DNA from: Veillonella rodentium
GTDB lineage: Bacteria > Bacillota > Negativicutes > Veillonellales > Veillonellaceae
Direction: 5' to 3'
Assembly: GCF_900187285.1 (NCBI RefSeq)
Contig: NZ_LT906470.1
Span: forward strand, 417,501-481,500
DNA length: 64,000 nucleotides
In this document: positions 53,914 to 62,933 of the stretch, one piece after another
How positions within the stretch are numbered: position 1 is the stretch's first letter
Layout: the number at the start of each line of letters is the position of its first letter
Program-made: the position numbers and the translations under genes
Notes under the pieces: generated by a model
Told to the model about the DNA's origin: nothing
What the model saw: only the letters and a program-made list of their open reading frames with translations
Databases searched by the model: none

Positions 53914-55065
53914 ATGAATGATATATTAAACTTTAAAAGTATTACTACTTACCGATTGCGGTTGCCTTTGAAATTTACTTTTAAGACGTCGAAGGGTGAG
54001 GTGCGTGATCGAGAAACGATCGTTGTCCGCATCGAAGATCAGCAGGGCTATGTGGGATATGGAGAATGCGTAGCTTTCACGACACCCTTTTATACGGTGG
54101 AAACGGTGGATTCCTGTTGGCGCACCATAGTCGATGATTATGTGTTCAACCTGCGACTCATGCGGCCGGCCAAGCTGATGACTTATATTCGGCAACTGCA
54201 GTTTTGGCTTAAGAGGGACGGCATGCCTATGGCTATTGCGGCCCTTGAAAATGCTCTCATTAATCTGCATTGTGAGCGTATCGGAGTCAATTCCGTATCG
54301 TATATTATGAATCAACCGTTATGCGACACTATACAGAGCGGTCTCGTCATCGGAGATATGCCGATGGAGGAAATTTTACCTACGGTGGAACGATTTGTTG
54401 CAACCGGCTGCAATCGTATTAAGGTAAAGGTAAATCCTGTAGATGGTTATGAGCGTATGGCTCGAATACGTGATGCATACACCGATTTGGTGCTCGCAGC
54501 CGATGCGAATCAGAGTTATACCTATGCTGAAATTGACAAGGTGCGGCGGTATGATGAGCTGGGCCTTACCTGTATCGAGGAACCCTTTGCCATCGCGTCT
54601 CTAGAGTCTTACCGAGACTGGAAATGGAAACGGCTCAATTCTGATGACTGGCACATTATGACGCCTATTTGTCTGGATGAATCGATTTTGGGCTATGATG
54701 ATTTGTCCTATGCCATTGAATTCGGTCTCATCGATGTACTCAATGTGAAAGTAGGGCGTATGGGCGGACTTGTTCCGACGAAGGCGGCTATCAATCTATG
54801 TCGGGAGCGTCATATTCCGTATTGGATCGGCAGTATGGTGGAATCAGGTATCTCCAAGATGCTCCATGTGCAGCTAGCGGCTCTCGGGGATCCATATATG
54901 GCGGGGGATTTATCCGATTCGTCCCGATATTTTGAAAGGGACCTTATCTATCCTGATATATCTTTTAGGGATGGCGTCATGAGTGTTCCTGATGGAGACG
55001 GCTTAGGTGTGACTGTATTTGATGATCGCATTGAAGAATATTGTGTGGAGAGACGAAGGTTATGA
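53914..55065 (+). CDS. menC: o-Succinylbenzoate synthase
   Basis: A 383-residue enolase-superfamily enzyme dehydrating SHCHC to o-succinylbenzoate. Capping domain from MNDILNFKSITTYRLRLPL; barrel residues are KVKVNP (Lys base), LAADANQS (Asp), CIEEPF (Glu), CLDES (Asp) and NVKVGRMGG (second Lys). ATG 53914 (GTGAGGTG upstream) lies 28 bp after menE; the longer frame is menE overlap. Its stop shares ATGA with the next gene. Confidence 0.94.
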   Translation: MNDILNFKSITTYRLRLPLKFTFKTSKGEVRDRETIVVRIEDQQGYVGYGECVAFTTPFYTVETVDSCWRTIVDDYVFNLRLMRPAKLMTYIRQLQFWLKRDGMPMAIAALENALINLHCERIGVNSVSYIMNQPLCDTIQSGLVIGDMPMEEILPTVERFVATGCNRIKVKVNPVDGYERMARIRDAYTDLVLAADANQSYTYAEIDKVRRYDELGLTCIEEPFAIASLESYRDWKWKRLNSDDWHIMTPICLDESILGYDDLSYAIEFGLIDVLNVKVGRMGGLVPTKAAINLCRERHIPYWIGSMVESGISKMLHVQLAALGDPYMAGDLSDSSRYFERDLIYPDISFRDGVMSVPDGDGLGVTVFDDRIEEYCVERRRL

Positions 55066-55439
55066 CATTAATAGAATCCTTACAAATTGATAAACCTCAT
55101 ATGACAAGCGATAACACATGTGAGGCGGTTATGCATTTGGGTGACTTTCACAGTCAACCGCAAGGTTATTTAAACGGTGGTGCCACACTGGCGTTCGCGG
55201 AAATCGTGGCCGGCATGATGACGAATGAAATTATAGATGAAAGTAAATTCGGTGTCGGGCAATCCGTTACGGCGAATCATTTACGCCCTATGAAATGTGA
55301 AGGTGAGTTGACGGCTCGCGGCACATTGCTCGTGAAGGGGCAGACGTCACATGTATGGCGTTTCGATATGCTGGATAACAGAGAGCGCCTCATATCCCAG
55401 GTGACGGTGACCTTGGCCATTGTCAATTTTGAGCGATAA
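55062..55439 (+). CDS. menI: Hotdog-fold thioesterase, probable DHNA-CoA hydrolase
   Basis: A 125-residue PaaI/YdiI-type thioesterase: MHLGDFHSQPQGYLNGGATLAFAE with the catalytic acid, GVGQSVTANHLRPMKCEG, and a final VTVTLAIV strand. Place in the men operon argues that it releases 1,4-dihydroxy-2-naphthoate from its CoA ester. The symbol is by context. It overlaps menC by four bases (ATGA). menA and menG are not in the window. Confidence 0.85.
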   Translation: MTLIESLQIDKPHMTSDNTCEAVMHLGDFHSQPQGYLNGGATLAFAEIVAGMMTNEIIDESKFGVGQSVTANHLRPMKCEGELTARGTLLVKGQTSHVWRFDMLDNRERLISQVTVTLAIVNFER

Positions 55440-55447
55440 ATAAACAC

Positions 55448-55490
55448 AAAAGGACACATCCTGTGATTCGCATCACAGATGTGTCCTTTA
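55448..55490. terminator. Terminator after the men operon
   Basis: AAAGGACACAT plus CTGTGAT pair with ATCACAG and ATGTGTCCTTT (one bulged C), loop TCGC. The genes on both sides converge here. Confidence 0.85.
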
Positions 55491-55522
55491 TCGTACATAA
55501 GGTATCTGAACGAGTGATTCTA

Positions 55523-56155
55523 TTATTTTCGTGTAATCGTGTATAGATCTTCAATATCCGGTATATCGTAAATAACCCATGTGCCGTCGCCGAGATGACG
55601 CATCAAGAGGCGAATGTCCTTCGTCATATTGTGCTTGTTATTTTGTACGGTTACCGTTACAGTTGCTTTATCGTCGTCCTCTTCTGATGATTTAATATTT
55701 TTGATTTCTACATCGTGTCCTTCAAACATACGGCCTTCGATGAGTCGATCGACCATGGACTTTTTGTCGCTGTCGGATTGGGCGGTAGTAGGGCTTTCAT
55801 GTGCCGCCTGTTGAGAGGAAAAACTGGACGGATCGGCAATATATTTTCGTATTACATCCTCTAATAATGCGGGACCGAATGTCTTGCTTGCTGCGATGGC
55901 CGCTTTTCCGAATGGATTGGATGTGTCTACATATGTATTACCTTCGCGTTCGACGATATTGCGCACGATCGATTTTGTATCGATATGTCGCAAGGCTTCG
56001 TCCGCATCTTTATCCTTTACGGCCTGATATATAATCTGTAATGTATATGCCGGTGTATGAGGCAGATACCACCAGAAATACCATGCTGCGCCTAAAATGC
56101 CTACGATAGCGATAATGATGGCGATAGTGACACCTTTGGAATTAAATCGATTCAT
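55523..56155 (-). CDS. DUF2939-like membrane-anchored protein
   Basis: A 210-residue protein with one N-terminal membrane span (GVTIAIIIAIVGILGAAWYFWWYL, cited in part) and an extracytoplasmic domain beginning HTPAYTLQIIYQAVKDKDADEALRHID. That pattern, a helix pair around a short Asp-rich motif, resembles DUF2939. A Ser/Thr-rich stretch (~125-150) separates a second alpha/beta part. ATG 56155 has AAAGGG upstream; the frame is open to 56251. Function unknown. Confidence 0.6.
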   Translation of the reverse strand: MNRFNSKGVTIAIIIAIVGILGAAWYFWWYLPHTPAYTLQIIYQAVKDKDADEALRHIDTKSIVRNIVEREGNTYVDTSNPFGKAAIAASKTFGPALLEDVIRKYIADPSSFSSQQAAHESPTTAQSDSDKKSMVDRLIEGRMFEGHDVEIKNIKSSEEDDDKATVTVTVQNNKHNMTKDIRLLMRHLGDGTWVIYDIPDIEDLYTITRK

Positions 56156-56378
56156 AAGGACCCTTTCTGTTATAGACATGTTGTGATTATTTTTACACAT
56201 AGATATATACATATTGTAGCATATGAAGTAAAGTACTTTGATTAAATACAAAAATTAATGGATTCCTTCGTATAATGACGAAAATATGTGTATTCTTGAT
56301 TATTTATTGTGGTGAAAGCTTTAAAGCGCTGATAATAGCATAGAATAGAGAAATTCATAAAATTTTTTCGATAAATAG

Positions 56379-56407
56379 TTGCGTTAGTTCGGAATTTATG
56401 ATATTCT
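56379..56407 (+). promoter_or_regulatory. Promoter of the tRNA cluster
   Basis: TTGCGT (56379-56384), 17 bp, TATTCT (56402-56407), about 30 bp before tRNA-Asp. Confidence 0.65.
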
Positions 56408-56436
56408 ATCTAAGTAGTCAACGCGAGTTGATACGC

Positions 56437-56512
56437 GGCCCCGTGGTGTAGCGGTTAACATGTCGCCCTGTCACGGCGAAGATCGTCAGTTCAAATCTGA
56501 TCGGGGTCGCCA
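56437..56512 (+). tRNA. tRNA-Asp (GTC)
   Basis: Acceptor GGCCCCG/CGGGGTC, D arm GTGTAGCGGTTAACAT, anticodon stem TCGCC/GGCGA with loop CTGTCAC (anticodon GTC), T arm CGTCAGTTCAAATCTGATC, encoded CCA. Confidence 0.97.
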
Positions 56513-56530
56513 TTTTTTTTTACGAAAAAT

Positions 56531-56606
<76 letters not shown>

Positions 56607-56619
56607 TTTTCTATTCCAT

Positions 56620-56705
56620 GCGGTTGTGGTGGAATGGCAGACACGCCATCTTGAGGGGGTGGTGAGCTAACGCTCGTGCGGGTTCAAGTCCCGCCAACCG
56701 CACCA
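56620..56705 (+). tRNA. tRNA-Leu (GAG)
   Basis: Acceptor GCGGTTG/CAACCGC, anticodon stem CCATC/GGTGG with loop TTGAGGG (anticodon GAG), long variable arm around GAGCTAACGCTC, encoded CCA. 13 bp after tRNA-Phe. Confidence 0.95.
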
Positions 56706-56711
56706 AGATAA

Positions 56712-56741
56712 GGACCTACAGTTTTGTGTAGGTCCCTTTTT
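56712..56741 (+). terminator. Terminator of the tRNA cluster
   Basis: GGACCTACA (56712-56720) / TGTAGGTCC (56727-56735), then CTTTTT. Confidence 0.92.
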
Positions 56742-56810
56742 GTATGTCTATGACTATGTTGATGCGTGATTTGAGTATAAACCTTTAAAACATGGTAGAA
56801 GAGGGACTCT

Positions 56811-56939
56811 ATGAAAAAGAAACTTTTTGCATTGACGATTCTTTCGTTGGTAATTTTCATTCAGTTTGGATTTGCTACAAAGGTTAATGATATTTCTTTA
56901 AACCGTGTTATCTTTTATAATCCGAATACAACACGATAA
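56811..56939 (+). CDS. Small exported or membrane peptide (42 aa)
   Basis: An ATG after GAGGG opens a 42-codon frame. The first ~22 residues (MKKKLFALTILSLVIFIQFG, then FA) form a clear signal peptide or single membrane span, leaving a ~20-residue polar tail (KVNDISLNRVIFYNPNTTR). It lies between the tRNA terminator and its own long hairpin terminator, so it is a complete transcription unit. No family was recognised. Confidence 0.6.
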   Translation: MKKKLFALTILSLVIFIQFGFATKVNDISLNRVIFYNPNTTR

Positions 56940-56945
56940 AAATTA

Positions 56946-57026
56946 AAAGACACATTGTTATTTATAAAGGTCCTCTAAAGCTTGAGATAATTTTAGAAGA
57001 TTATTCAGTAACAATGTGTCTTTATT
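56946..57026. terminator. Long-loop bidirectional terminator
   Basis: A 15-bp perfect stem (AAAGACACATTGTTA, 56946-56960; TAACAATGTGTCTTT, 57009-57023) encloses 48 bases that can form TCTAAA/TTTAGA pairing. It lies between convergent genes. Confidence 0.75.
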
Positions 57027-57818
57027 TTACAGATTATAGAGTTCAGGTTTACGGTCTTTAAAGATATTAATTTTATTGCGGATATCCTGAACCACATCAA
57101 AATCGATGTCAACGGATTGGATATTTTCAGTAGTGTCCATTTCCAACAGATTGGTACCCCATGGATCGTATACGGCGGAGTGGCCGGTGCTTTGAACGTG
57201 TCCCACGGTACCGCATCCGTTTACGGCACATAAGAATAACTGATTCTCGATTGCCCGTACTTCGTTGAGCACTTGCCAGTGGCGAAGTCGCATGGTCGGC
57301 CATTGAGCCGGTACGAATAGAAGTTCCGTATTCGGTAGTGCAGCCATGCGTACGAGTTCGGGAAAACGGATATCGTAGCAGATGACCGTGCTGCAAGGAA
57401 TACCGTCCAGCTCGAAGTGGGATGTATGTGTACCGCCGGCAAAGTACGTGTCCTCTTTGGCGGGACTGAAACCATGCATTTTGGAATACTCTCCTACGAG
57501 CTGACCTGTACGATTAAATGCATATGACGTATTGAATACATGGTCGTTTTTGGCTACCGCTACCGAGCCGCCTACGATGTTGACATTGTGTTCCTTGGCG
57601 AAGTCACTTAACAATGTCTGCGTGCGTTCTCCGTTGCGGTCGGCGATGGTGATTAAATTTTTTGACGGATAGAACCCCGTGTTCCATGTTTCCGGTAAGA
57701 CGATGATATCCGGCTCTTCAGCGAGGGCATTGAATAGTAATTTTTGGACATTATTATAGTTATATTCTGTGTCATTTACATGAACATCCATCTGGATGAG
57801 GGCGAGGCGCTTTTTCAT
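57027..57818 (-). CDS. Nitrilase-family carbon-nitrogen hydrolase
   Basis: A 263-residue amidase of the nitrilase superfamily. The Glu-Lys-Cys triad is visible: LPETWNTGFYP, YSKMHGFSPAKED and VICYDIRFPE. The pattern is close to omega-amidases such as YafV or Bacillus MtnU, which hydrolyse 2-oxoglutaramate/2-oxosuccinamate and may serve in methionine salvage; substrate not proven here. AAGGAG precedes ATG 57818. It is divergent from the nitroreductase gene. Confidence 0.85.
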   Translation of the reverse strand: MKKRLALIQMDVHVNDTEYNYNNVQKLLFNALAEEPDIIVLPETWNTGFYPSKNLITIADRNGERTQTLLSDFAKEHNVNIVGGSVAVAKNDHVFNTSYAFNRTGQLVGEYSKMHGFSPAKEDTYFAGGTHTSHFELDGIPCSTVICYDIRFPELVRMAALPNTELLFVPAQWPTMRLRHWQVLNEVRAIENQLFLCAVNGCGTVGHVQSTGHSAVYDPWGTNLLEMDTTENIQSVDIDFDVVQDIRNKINIFKDRKPELYNL

Positions 57819-57947
57819 GAGGACTCCTTTTATATCAGTAATTTTTATATTATATCATATATATTATAATTAAAATAATATAGTATCATATAGCATATTA
57901 CAATAAATATACATGGTAAATTTCAGTATTCAGCGGCGAGGAACGAT

Positions 57948-58511
57948 ATGAATTTACAAGAAGTGATACAGTTGCGTACCAGCGTGCGTAAGTATAAAAT
58001 GAGCACATCCGTAGGCACTGAGACAATTGAAGAACTGGTTCAGCTCGGTATGCGGGCACCATCGCCGAAAAACCGGCAACCTTGGCAGGTTGTCCATATG
58101 ACGGGTGCAGAGAAGGAGCATTTTGTTAATTTAGGTTTTCACGTGTTTGAACAATATAAATCGAGAAAAGAGCATTTCGGCAGTCTGGAAATCAGTCTCG
58201 GTGCGATGAAAACGGCGAGTGATTTATTATTCGTATATAATCCTTATGATGATTTGCCGGATTATCATCACGTGTGGGAAAAAAGTGATTTACAGGCTAT
58301 AGGAGCATTCATTGAACATATTCTGCTCGGGGCCAAGGAAAAAGGAATCGGTACGTTGTGGATGAATGATGTGTATTTTATGCAATGTGAAAGTAAGGCT
58401 TTCCTGGGAATTTCTCATGATGTACTGGCGATTATCGCTATGGGGGACCCTGATGAAGGTATGTATCCGAGGTCGAGAAAATCACTGGAAGAAGTGCTTG
58501 TAAAGCGTTAA
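57948..58511 (+). CDS. Nitroreductase-family flavoprotein
   Basis: A 187-residue FMN protein. N-terminal RTSVRKYK and RAPSPKNRQPWQ contact FMN, and the GAKEKGIGTLWM helix near ~130 and the final SRKSLEEVL belong to the family. Typical reactions are NAD(P)H-dependent reduction of nitro groups, quinones or flavins. The gene is single. GAGGAA precedes the start. Confidence 0.88.
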   Translation: MNLQEVIQLRTSVRKYKMSTSVGTETIEELVQLGMRAPSPKNRQPWQVVHMTGAEKEHFVNLGFHVFEQYKSRKEHFGSLEISLGAMKTASDLLFVYNPYDDLPDYHHVWEKSDLQAIGAFIEHILLGAKEKGIGTLWMNDVYFMQCESKAFLGISHDVLAIIAMGDPDEGMYPRSRKSLEEVLVKR

Positions 58512-58578
58512 TTTTTACTATTTTTCATAGAAATGCTATAATAATCTGTATATAATTATTTCTGATAAAGGAGGAGCT

Positions 58579-59382
58579 ATGAAACGGATTCCATTGGTAA
58601 CGTGCATAGTTATCTTATTTATAGTGGCTCTGACGGGATGCGGAGTACTTTCACAGAAAGGTGAAACAGCGAACAATGCACCGCCTGTGAAAGAGGTCAA
58701 GATGGTGCATCCGTCTGGAATTCCTGTTCTCATGTATCATAAAATCGGTGAAGACAAGGATAATGATGCGGTCATTCGAGAGGATCTGTTTAGACAGCAG
58801 ATGAAGTTTCTCAAAGATAACGGCTATCATCCGTTGACAATGGAACAGTTATATGAATATGTGGTTAACGGTGCCGCTGTGCCGGAAAAACCTGTTGTCT
58901 TAACCTTTGATGACGGTTATGCCGATACGTATTCCATAGTTTATCCTGTTATGAAAGAATATGGCTTCGCCGCTACCGTATTTATTAACCCCGGTGATAT
59001 CGGTACCCGTTTGACCTGGGATCAGGTGCGGGAGATGCATAAAGGCGGTATGACCATTTCTAATCATGGCTTTCAACATATAGAGATGGGGCAGTTATCA
59101 GAAGCTGAACAAATAGAAAATATCACTAGGGCACAACAAGCTCTTGAAAAAGAGGTCGGTATTAAGGATAATCCTTGGTTCTGTTATCCGTACGGGGATA
59201 AGAATGGATACACCGATAAAGCCAGTGAGAAGGCGGAAATTAAAATGGGTATGGCTATGAAGTCCGGTTGGGCTCATACCGGCGATAATCCATACAATAT
59301 CTTGCGCGTGTGGGTCGGTAATGCGGTAGACCTCAAGCATTTTGAGGAACGTCTAAGTACCGAACATTTCAGTGATTTATAA
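58579..59382 (+). CDS. Polysaccharide deacetylase lipoprotein
   Basis: A 267-residue NodB-homology (CE4) protein. The signal peptide ends in lipobox VALTGC (Cys21), so it is membrane-anchored outside the cytoplasm. Motif 1 is LTFDDGYADTY (metal Asp), motif 2 is SNHGFQH (metal His pair); CYPYGDKN is motif 3. This is the PgaB/PdaA-like pattern for removing N-acetyl groups from a polysaccharide. AAGGAGG precedes ATG 58579. The next two genes follow at 8-12 bp, making a cell-envelope operon. Confidence 0.88.
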   Translation: MKRIPLVTCIVILFIVALTGCGVLSQKGETANNAPPVKEVKMVHPSGIPVLMYHKIGEDKDNDAVIREDLFRQQMKFLKDNGYHPLTMEQLYEYVVNGAAVPEKPVVLTFDDGYADTYSIVYPVMKEYGFAATVFINPGDIGTRLTWDQVREMHKGGMTISNHGFQHIEMGQLSEAEQIENITRAQQALEKEVGIKDNPWFCYPYGDKNGYTDKASEKAEIKMGMAMKSGWAHTGDNPYNILRVWVGNAVDLKHFEERLSTEHFSDL

Positions 59383-59393
59383 GGAGAAATACA

Positions 59394-60332
59394 TTGTTCA
59401 AAAAGAATTGGGTAAAATTCATCATCATGGTGATTTTATTTACCGCTATTACATCACCGATCGTGGTGCTCTTTGGACCGTTTAATAATGTAAAACGTGC
59501 CGTAATCGGCGCCATTTTACAATCTCGTCATCCTCACTATATTACTTGGCTGTTCAATGATGAACAGTTACAGTCCATATTGGGCACGGTAGGGGTTGTG
59601 AAGAGCCAGGATTTATTTAAGTTTAATGCTCGTGAAGATAAGACCTTAAATCTTGAAAAAATTGAGTCCGCTCGTTATGTCGGATATATTTTAGAGATTC
59701 CTGATCCTCGTCGTATTCAGGTGGGAACTGCTGCAAATATTCAGGAAAAAGGCGATACGACCAGTAATATCGCAAAGATGAATAATGCTGTCGCCGCTAT
59801 TAACGGCGGCGGATTTCACGATCCGAACGGTACCGGAACCGGTCGTTTGCCGTACGGCTTTATTCTCCATGACGGTGAATATGTTATTGGCAAGGACGTA
59901 GGGGTCGATGAAGATGTAGATTTTGTAGGCTTTTCGAAGGCGGGAAATCTTATCGCCGGCAATTATAACAAGTCTGAATTAGCGGATATGAAAGCTATGG
60001 AAGGCATTACTTTCGGGCCGCCTCTTATTGTAGACGGTAAGAAAATGATTACCGAAGGTGACGGCGGTTGGGGCGTAGGCCCTCGTACGGCTATCGGTCA
60101 AAAGAAGGACGGAACCGTATTATTCCTCGTTATCGACGGACGTCAACCGGGATATTCACTGGGGGCGACATTGCGAGATGTACAGGATATCCTGTATGAA
60201 AAAGGCTGTTATATCGCGGCTAATCTGGATGGCGGGTCCAGTTCCACCTTATATCTTAACGGTAAGGTCGTGAACAAACCGGCCGATTTATTAGGGGAAC
60301 GGATGATCCCGACGGCGTTTATCGTAAAATAG
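59394..60332 (+). CDS. Phosphodiester glycosidase-family exported protein
   Basis: A 312-residue protein with an N-terminal membrane anchor (VKFIIMVILFTAITSPIVVLF) and a NAGPA-like domain: AAINGGGFHDPNGTG, GPRTAIGQ, and NLDGGSSSTLYLNG near the end. The family cleaves or remodels sugar-phosphate diester links in wall polymers. The start is TTG 59394, with AAGGAG upstream. It lies 11 bp after the deacetylase gene and 8 bp before the next; the substrate is inferred to be an envelope glycopolymer. Confidence 0.85.
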   Translation: MFKKNWVKFIIMVILFTAITSPIVVLFGPFNNVKRAVIGAILQSRHPHYITWLFNDEQLQSILGTVGVVKSQDLFKFNAREDKTLNLEKIESARYVGYILEIPDPRRIQVGTAANIQEKGDTTSNIAKMNNAVAAINGGGFHDPNGTGTGRLPYGFILHDGEYVIGKDVGVDEDVDFVGFSKAGNLIAGNYNKSELADMKAMEGITFGPPLIVDGKKMITEGDGGWGVGPRTAIGQKKDGTVLFLVIDGRQPGYSLGATLRDVQDILYEKGCYIAANLDGGSSSTLYLNGKVVNKPADLLGERMIPTAFIVK

Positions 60333-60340
60333 GAGGATGC

Positions 60341-61318
60341 ATGAAACCTTTTACGCGCGTACTGAGCGCTTTTGCGGTGGGGATTCTGCTGCAAGGTGGG
60401 GTGTACCTATACTTGGACCAATATGTGTTTGCACCTACTACGGAATTTAACGTGGCGGGGGCGAATAAGGATGATACAAAAAACTTTCCTGATGTGAAGG
60501 AAGGTACAAAATACGTATCTTATGATCACCAATTTATGGCGGTGGTTACGGAGAATTCTTTGAAAATTTACAAGGCCGGTGAAAGCAACCCGACTACGGT
60601 TAATTTGAAGGGCCGTTCTATCAGCTACTTTAACTGGATGCCGGATAGAAACTATGCTATTATGGGCTTGTATCGCAGTAACGAAGTTGTTATGGCACGC
60701 CTTAATGCGGATGATCCTGAACACGAAGTGGATACGGAACTTGAGGATTTGCCTCGTGAAAGTAAAATCGTTGATGCCGCTTATTCCGAGGCGACCAATG
60801 TTGTTTACATGAAGGTCAAGGTGCGAGAAAATACGTATCGCATTTATCGTACCGATGCGAACTATGATACGCGCCGCGTTTATATGCAGGCTACGGATAT
60901 CGGGCATATCGGCGTATTTTATGATGAAGATAATTTCTTCTATGATAATGTACGTACCGGTGATATATTTATGTTCAACGGTGTTGAAGGCGGCTGGCGT
61001 GTTATCAATCCGCCGGGACGTTTCCGCTTTATCGGTGTCGATATGGACAAGACCATTTATATCGCTCGTGTAGACGAAGATAATAATGCATTGACTGTGT
61101 ATACCGGTAAATTAGGCGTAGGATTCCAGCCGGTTTATAAATATAATCACCCTACCACATTCAATGAATTAACATTGTCTGATGTGAAAGATATTATCAA
61201 GAATGGCAGTGAGGAAACTACGAAGGTTACGGATGATGATACATCATCTCAATCTTCATCCCAATCCTCATCGAGTAAATCGAATAAATCAAACAGTGAA
61301 AATAAAAAGAAGTCATAA
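60341..61318 (+). CDS. Exported beta-propeller-like protein of the envelope operon
   Basis: A 325-residue protein with an N-terminal membrane segment (~8-27) and a body of short repeated strands (YVSYDHQFMAVVTENSLKIY, YFNWMPDRNYAIMGLYRS, NVVYMKVKVRENTYRIYR, DKTIYIARVDEDNNAL) that suggests beta-propeller blades. The last ~35 residues are Ser/Lys-rich and disordered. No family was recognised. GGAGG lies six bases before the ATG. Partner genes are a polysaccharide deacetylase and a phosphodiester glycosidase, so a scaffold role in envelope modification is likely. Confidence 0.65.
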   Translation: MKPFTRVLSAFAVGILLQGGVYLYLDQYVFAPTTEFNVAGANKDDTKNFPDVKEGTKYVSYDHQFMAVVTENSLKIYKAGESNPTTVNLKGRSISYFNWMPDRNYAIMGLYRSNEVVMARLNADDPEHEVDTELEDLPRESKIVDAAYSEATNVVYMKVKVRENTYRIYRTDANYDTRRVYMQATDIGHIGVFYDEDNFFYDNVRTGDIFMFNGVEGGWRVINPPGRFRFIGVDMDKTIYIARVDEDNNALTVYTGKLGVGFQPVYKYNHPTTFNELTLSDVKDIIKNGSEETTKVTDDDTSSQSSSQSSSSKSNKSNSENKKKS

Positions 61319-61321
61319 CAA

Positions 61322-61362
61322 AAAGGCCTTTATAATGTCACTTCATTATAAAGGCTTTCTTC
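61322..61362 (+). terminator. Terminator of the envelope operon
   Basis: AAAGGCCTTTATAATG pairs with CATTATAAAGGCTTT (one bulge), then CTTCC. The T-tract is short, so some read-through to the next gene is possible. Confidence 0.75.
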
Positions 61363-61390
61363 CTACAGTCGTAGTAGCATAAGGATGTAT

Positions 61391-62560
61391 ATGAATATAT
61401 TATTTGTACGCCTCAGCTATATTGGGGACATTTTGCATGCCACCCCCGCAGCTCGGTGGATAAAGGAACAGTATCCGGATGCTAAGTTGCATTGGATCGT
61501 AACGCCCGGCATGGCGGACTTACTGAAAGGCAACCCTTATGTAGATGAAATCATCCCGTGGGAACGGGATGTATATGAGGCACATTCAAAAAAACTGCAT
61601 ATCCCTACGATGTGGCGTATGTGGTGGGATCTGAAAGCCAAGCTGAAGCCCTATCATTTTGATGTGGCTGTTGATGTACAGGGACGGCTTATATCGGGGC
61701 TTGTACTGCTTGCATCGGGTGCACCTATCCGACTGGGCCTAGGCGGTACAAAGGAATTAAATTGGCTTTTTACAAATTATAAGGCAAAACCAGGTAAGGC
61801 GCATGTAATCCGTCGATACATGGATGTAGTACAACTATTACCTCGTGCATTGGCGGATAAAGGCATAGCGATATCGAAAGAGAATGGTGCTGATGATAAG
61901 GAAATAATCGATACTAACACTTTGTATGCGATGAATTTCCGTGTCAGCCCTGAATCAAAAAAATGGGCGGAATCTATATGGTCATCGCTTGACGGAGCAG
62001 ATAAGGCTGAGGATGCATCGGATACGCGTTCCAACTCCGGTATCTTGCGGATATGCCTGGTGTTGGGTACATCGTGGACCAGCAAGGAATGGCCTCAGGA
62101 CAAGTGGTATTCTCTTGTGGAGTCATTACGATACAGAGCGAATTTCATATGTCTTGGCGGTGAAAAAGAAGCGGAGCAGTATGCACCTTTTATAGAAACT
62201 ATAAGAGCGACGGATATGAAACACATCGTACAGGATATGATGGGGCACACATCGCTGGAGGAACTGGGTGCAATCATTGCTAAGAGCGATGTTGTTGTCA
62301 GTGCCGATACGGGAGCGCTTCATATGGCGCTAGCCCTTGGGAAACCCGCTGTTGCACTGTTCGGCCCTACAAATCCGAACATTTGGGGCCCTTTAACCGG
62401 TCATTATAGGGTGTTGGTTAATGATACGCTGGATTGCTTAGGCTGTCGGAAACGGCGCTGTCCGAAACCGGCACAGTACTGCATGTCCGGTATTGATTCG
62501 ATACGGGTGAAAAAAGCAATTATGGAATTGATAGGAGAGGTTAAATATGGCAAAGATTAA
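61391..62560 (+). CDS. Family 9 glycosyltransferase (heptosyltransferase-like)
   Basis: A 389-residue GT9 enzyme. N-terminal NILFVRLSYIGDILHATPAA is typical, and the nucleotide-sugar site is VVSADTGALHMALALG with FGPTNPNIWGP. It should add heptose (or a related sugar) to the LPS inner core in the cytoplasm. A Cys-rich end, CLGCRKRRCPKPAQYC, is seen in many GT9 proteins. ATG 61391 has AAGG six bases upstream. The next gene starts inside its end (14 bp overlap). It indicates an LPS-bearing outer membrane. Confidence 0.92.
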   Translation: MNILFVRLSYIGDILHATPAARWIKEQYPDAKLHWIVTPGMADLLKGNPYVDEIIPWERDVYEAHSKKLHIPTMWRMWWDLKAKLKPYHFDVAVDVQGRLISGLVLLASGAPIRLGLGGTKELNWLFTNYKAKPGKAHVIRRYMDVVQLLPRALADKGIAISKENGADDKEIIDTNTLYAMNFRVSPESKKWAESIWSSLDGADKAEDASDTRSNSGILRICLVLGTSWTSKEWPQDKWYSLVESLRYRANFICLGGEKEAEQYAPFIETIRATDMKHIVQDMMGHTSLEELGAIIAKSDVVVSADTGALHMALALGKPAVALFGPTNPNIWGPLTGHYRVLVNDTLDCLGCRKRRCPKPAQYCMSGIDSIRVKKAIMELIGEVKYGKD

Positions 62561-62867
62561 AATACAAAAAGGCTTATCCGATGCGGATATGATGAAACAT
62601 TTCAAAGCTGATGATAATTTTGAAGAAACGATGTTCGATATGGAACGCGTCGCGAATAAACCGACTATTCATCAGAGCACAAAGCGGAAAGAAGATTCTT
62701 TCTATCGTGAATTTTTGACGGAAAAGGTGGAAACGTTGATCGGTAAAATGCTTCTCGATATTAAGATGGAATATTTTAAAGAAGGCGAGGGTGCCTTTTC
62801 GATTCAGGTAAAGCGCGATGGAAAAAATATCGTGCTTGAAACGGCGCCTAAGAAGGTTAAGCCTTAA
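62547..62867 (+). CDS. Conserved-looking small hypothetical protein
   Basis: A 106-residue basic soluble protein overlapping the heptosyltransferase gene by 14 bp, with GGAGAGG before the ATG. It is rich in Lys, Met and Glu (MAKIKIQKGLSDADMMKHF...), has no cysteine and no membrane segment. The C-terminal half may be an alpha-beta unit (EGAFSIQVKRDGKNIVLETA). Family not recognised; tight coupling to the GT9 gene suggests envelope-linked work. Confidence 0.65.
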   Translation: MAKIKIQKGLSDADMMKHFKADDNFEETMFDMERVANKPTIHQSTKRKEDSFYREFLTEKVETLIGKMLLDIKMEYFKEGEGAFSIQVKRDGKNIVLETAPKKVKP

Positions 62868-62898
62868 TGCGACCTGAAAAGTGAAAATATATACGCGT

Positions 62899-62933
62899 AG
62901 GTCCCGTGATATGTATATCATAGGACCTTTTTG
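62899..62933 (+). terminator. Terminator of the GT9 unit
   Basis: AGGTCC-TGATAT pairs with ATATCA-GGACCT around a short loop, followed by TTTTT. Confidence 0.88.
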
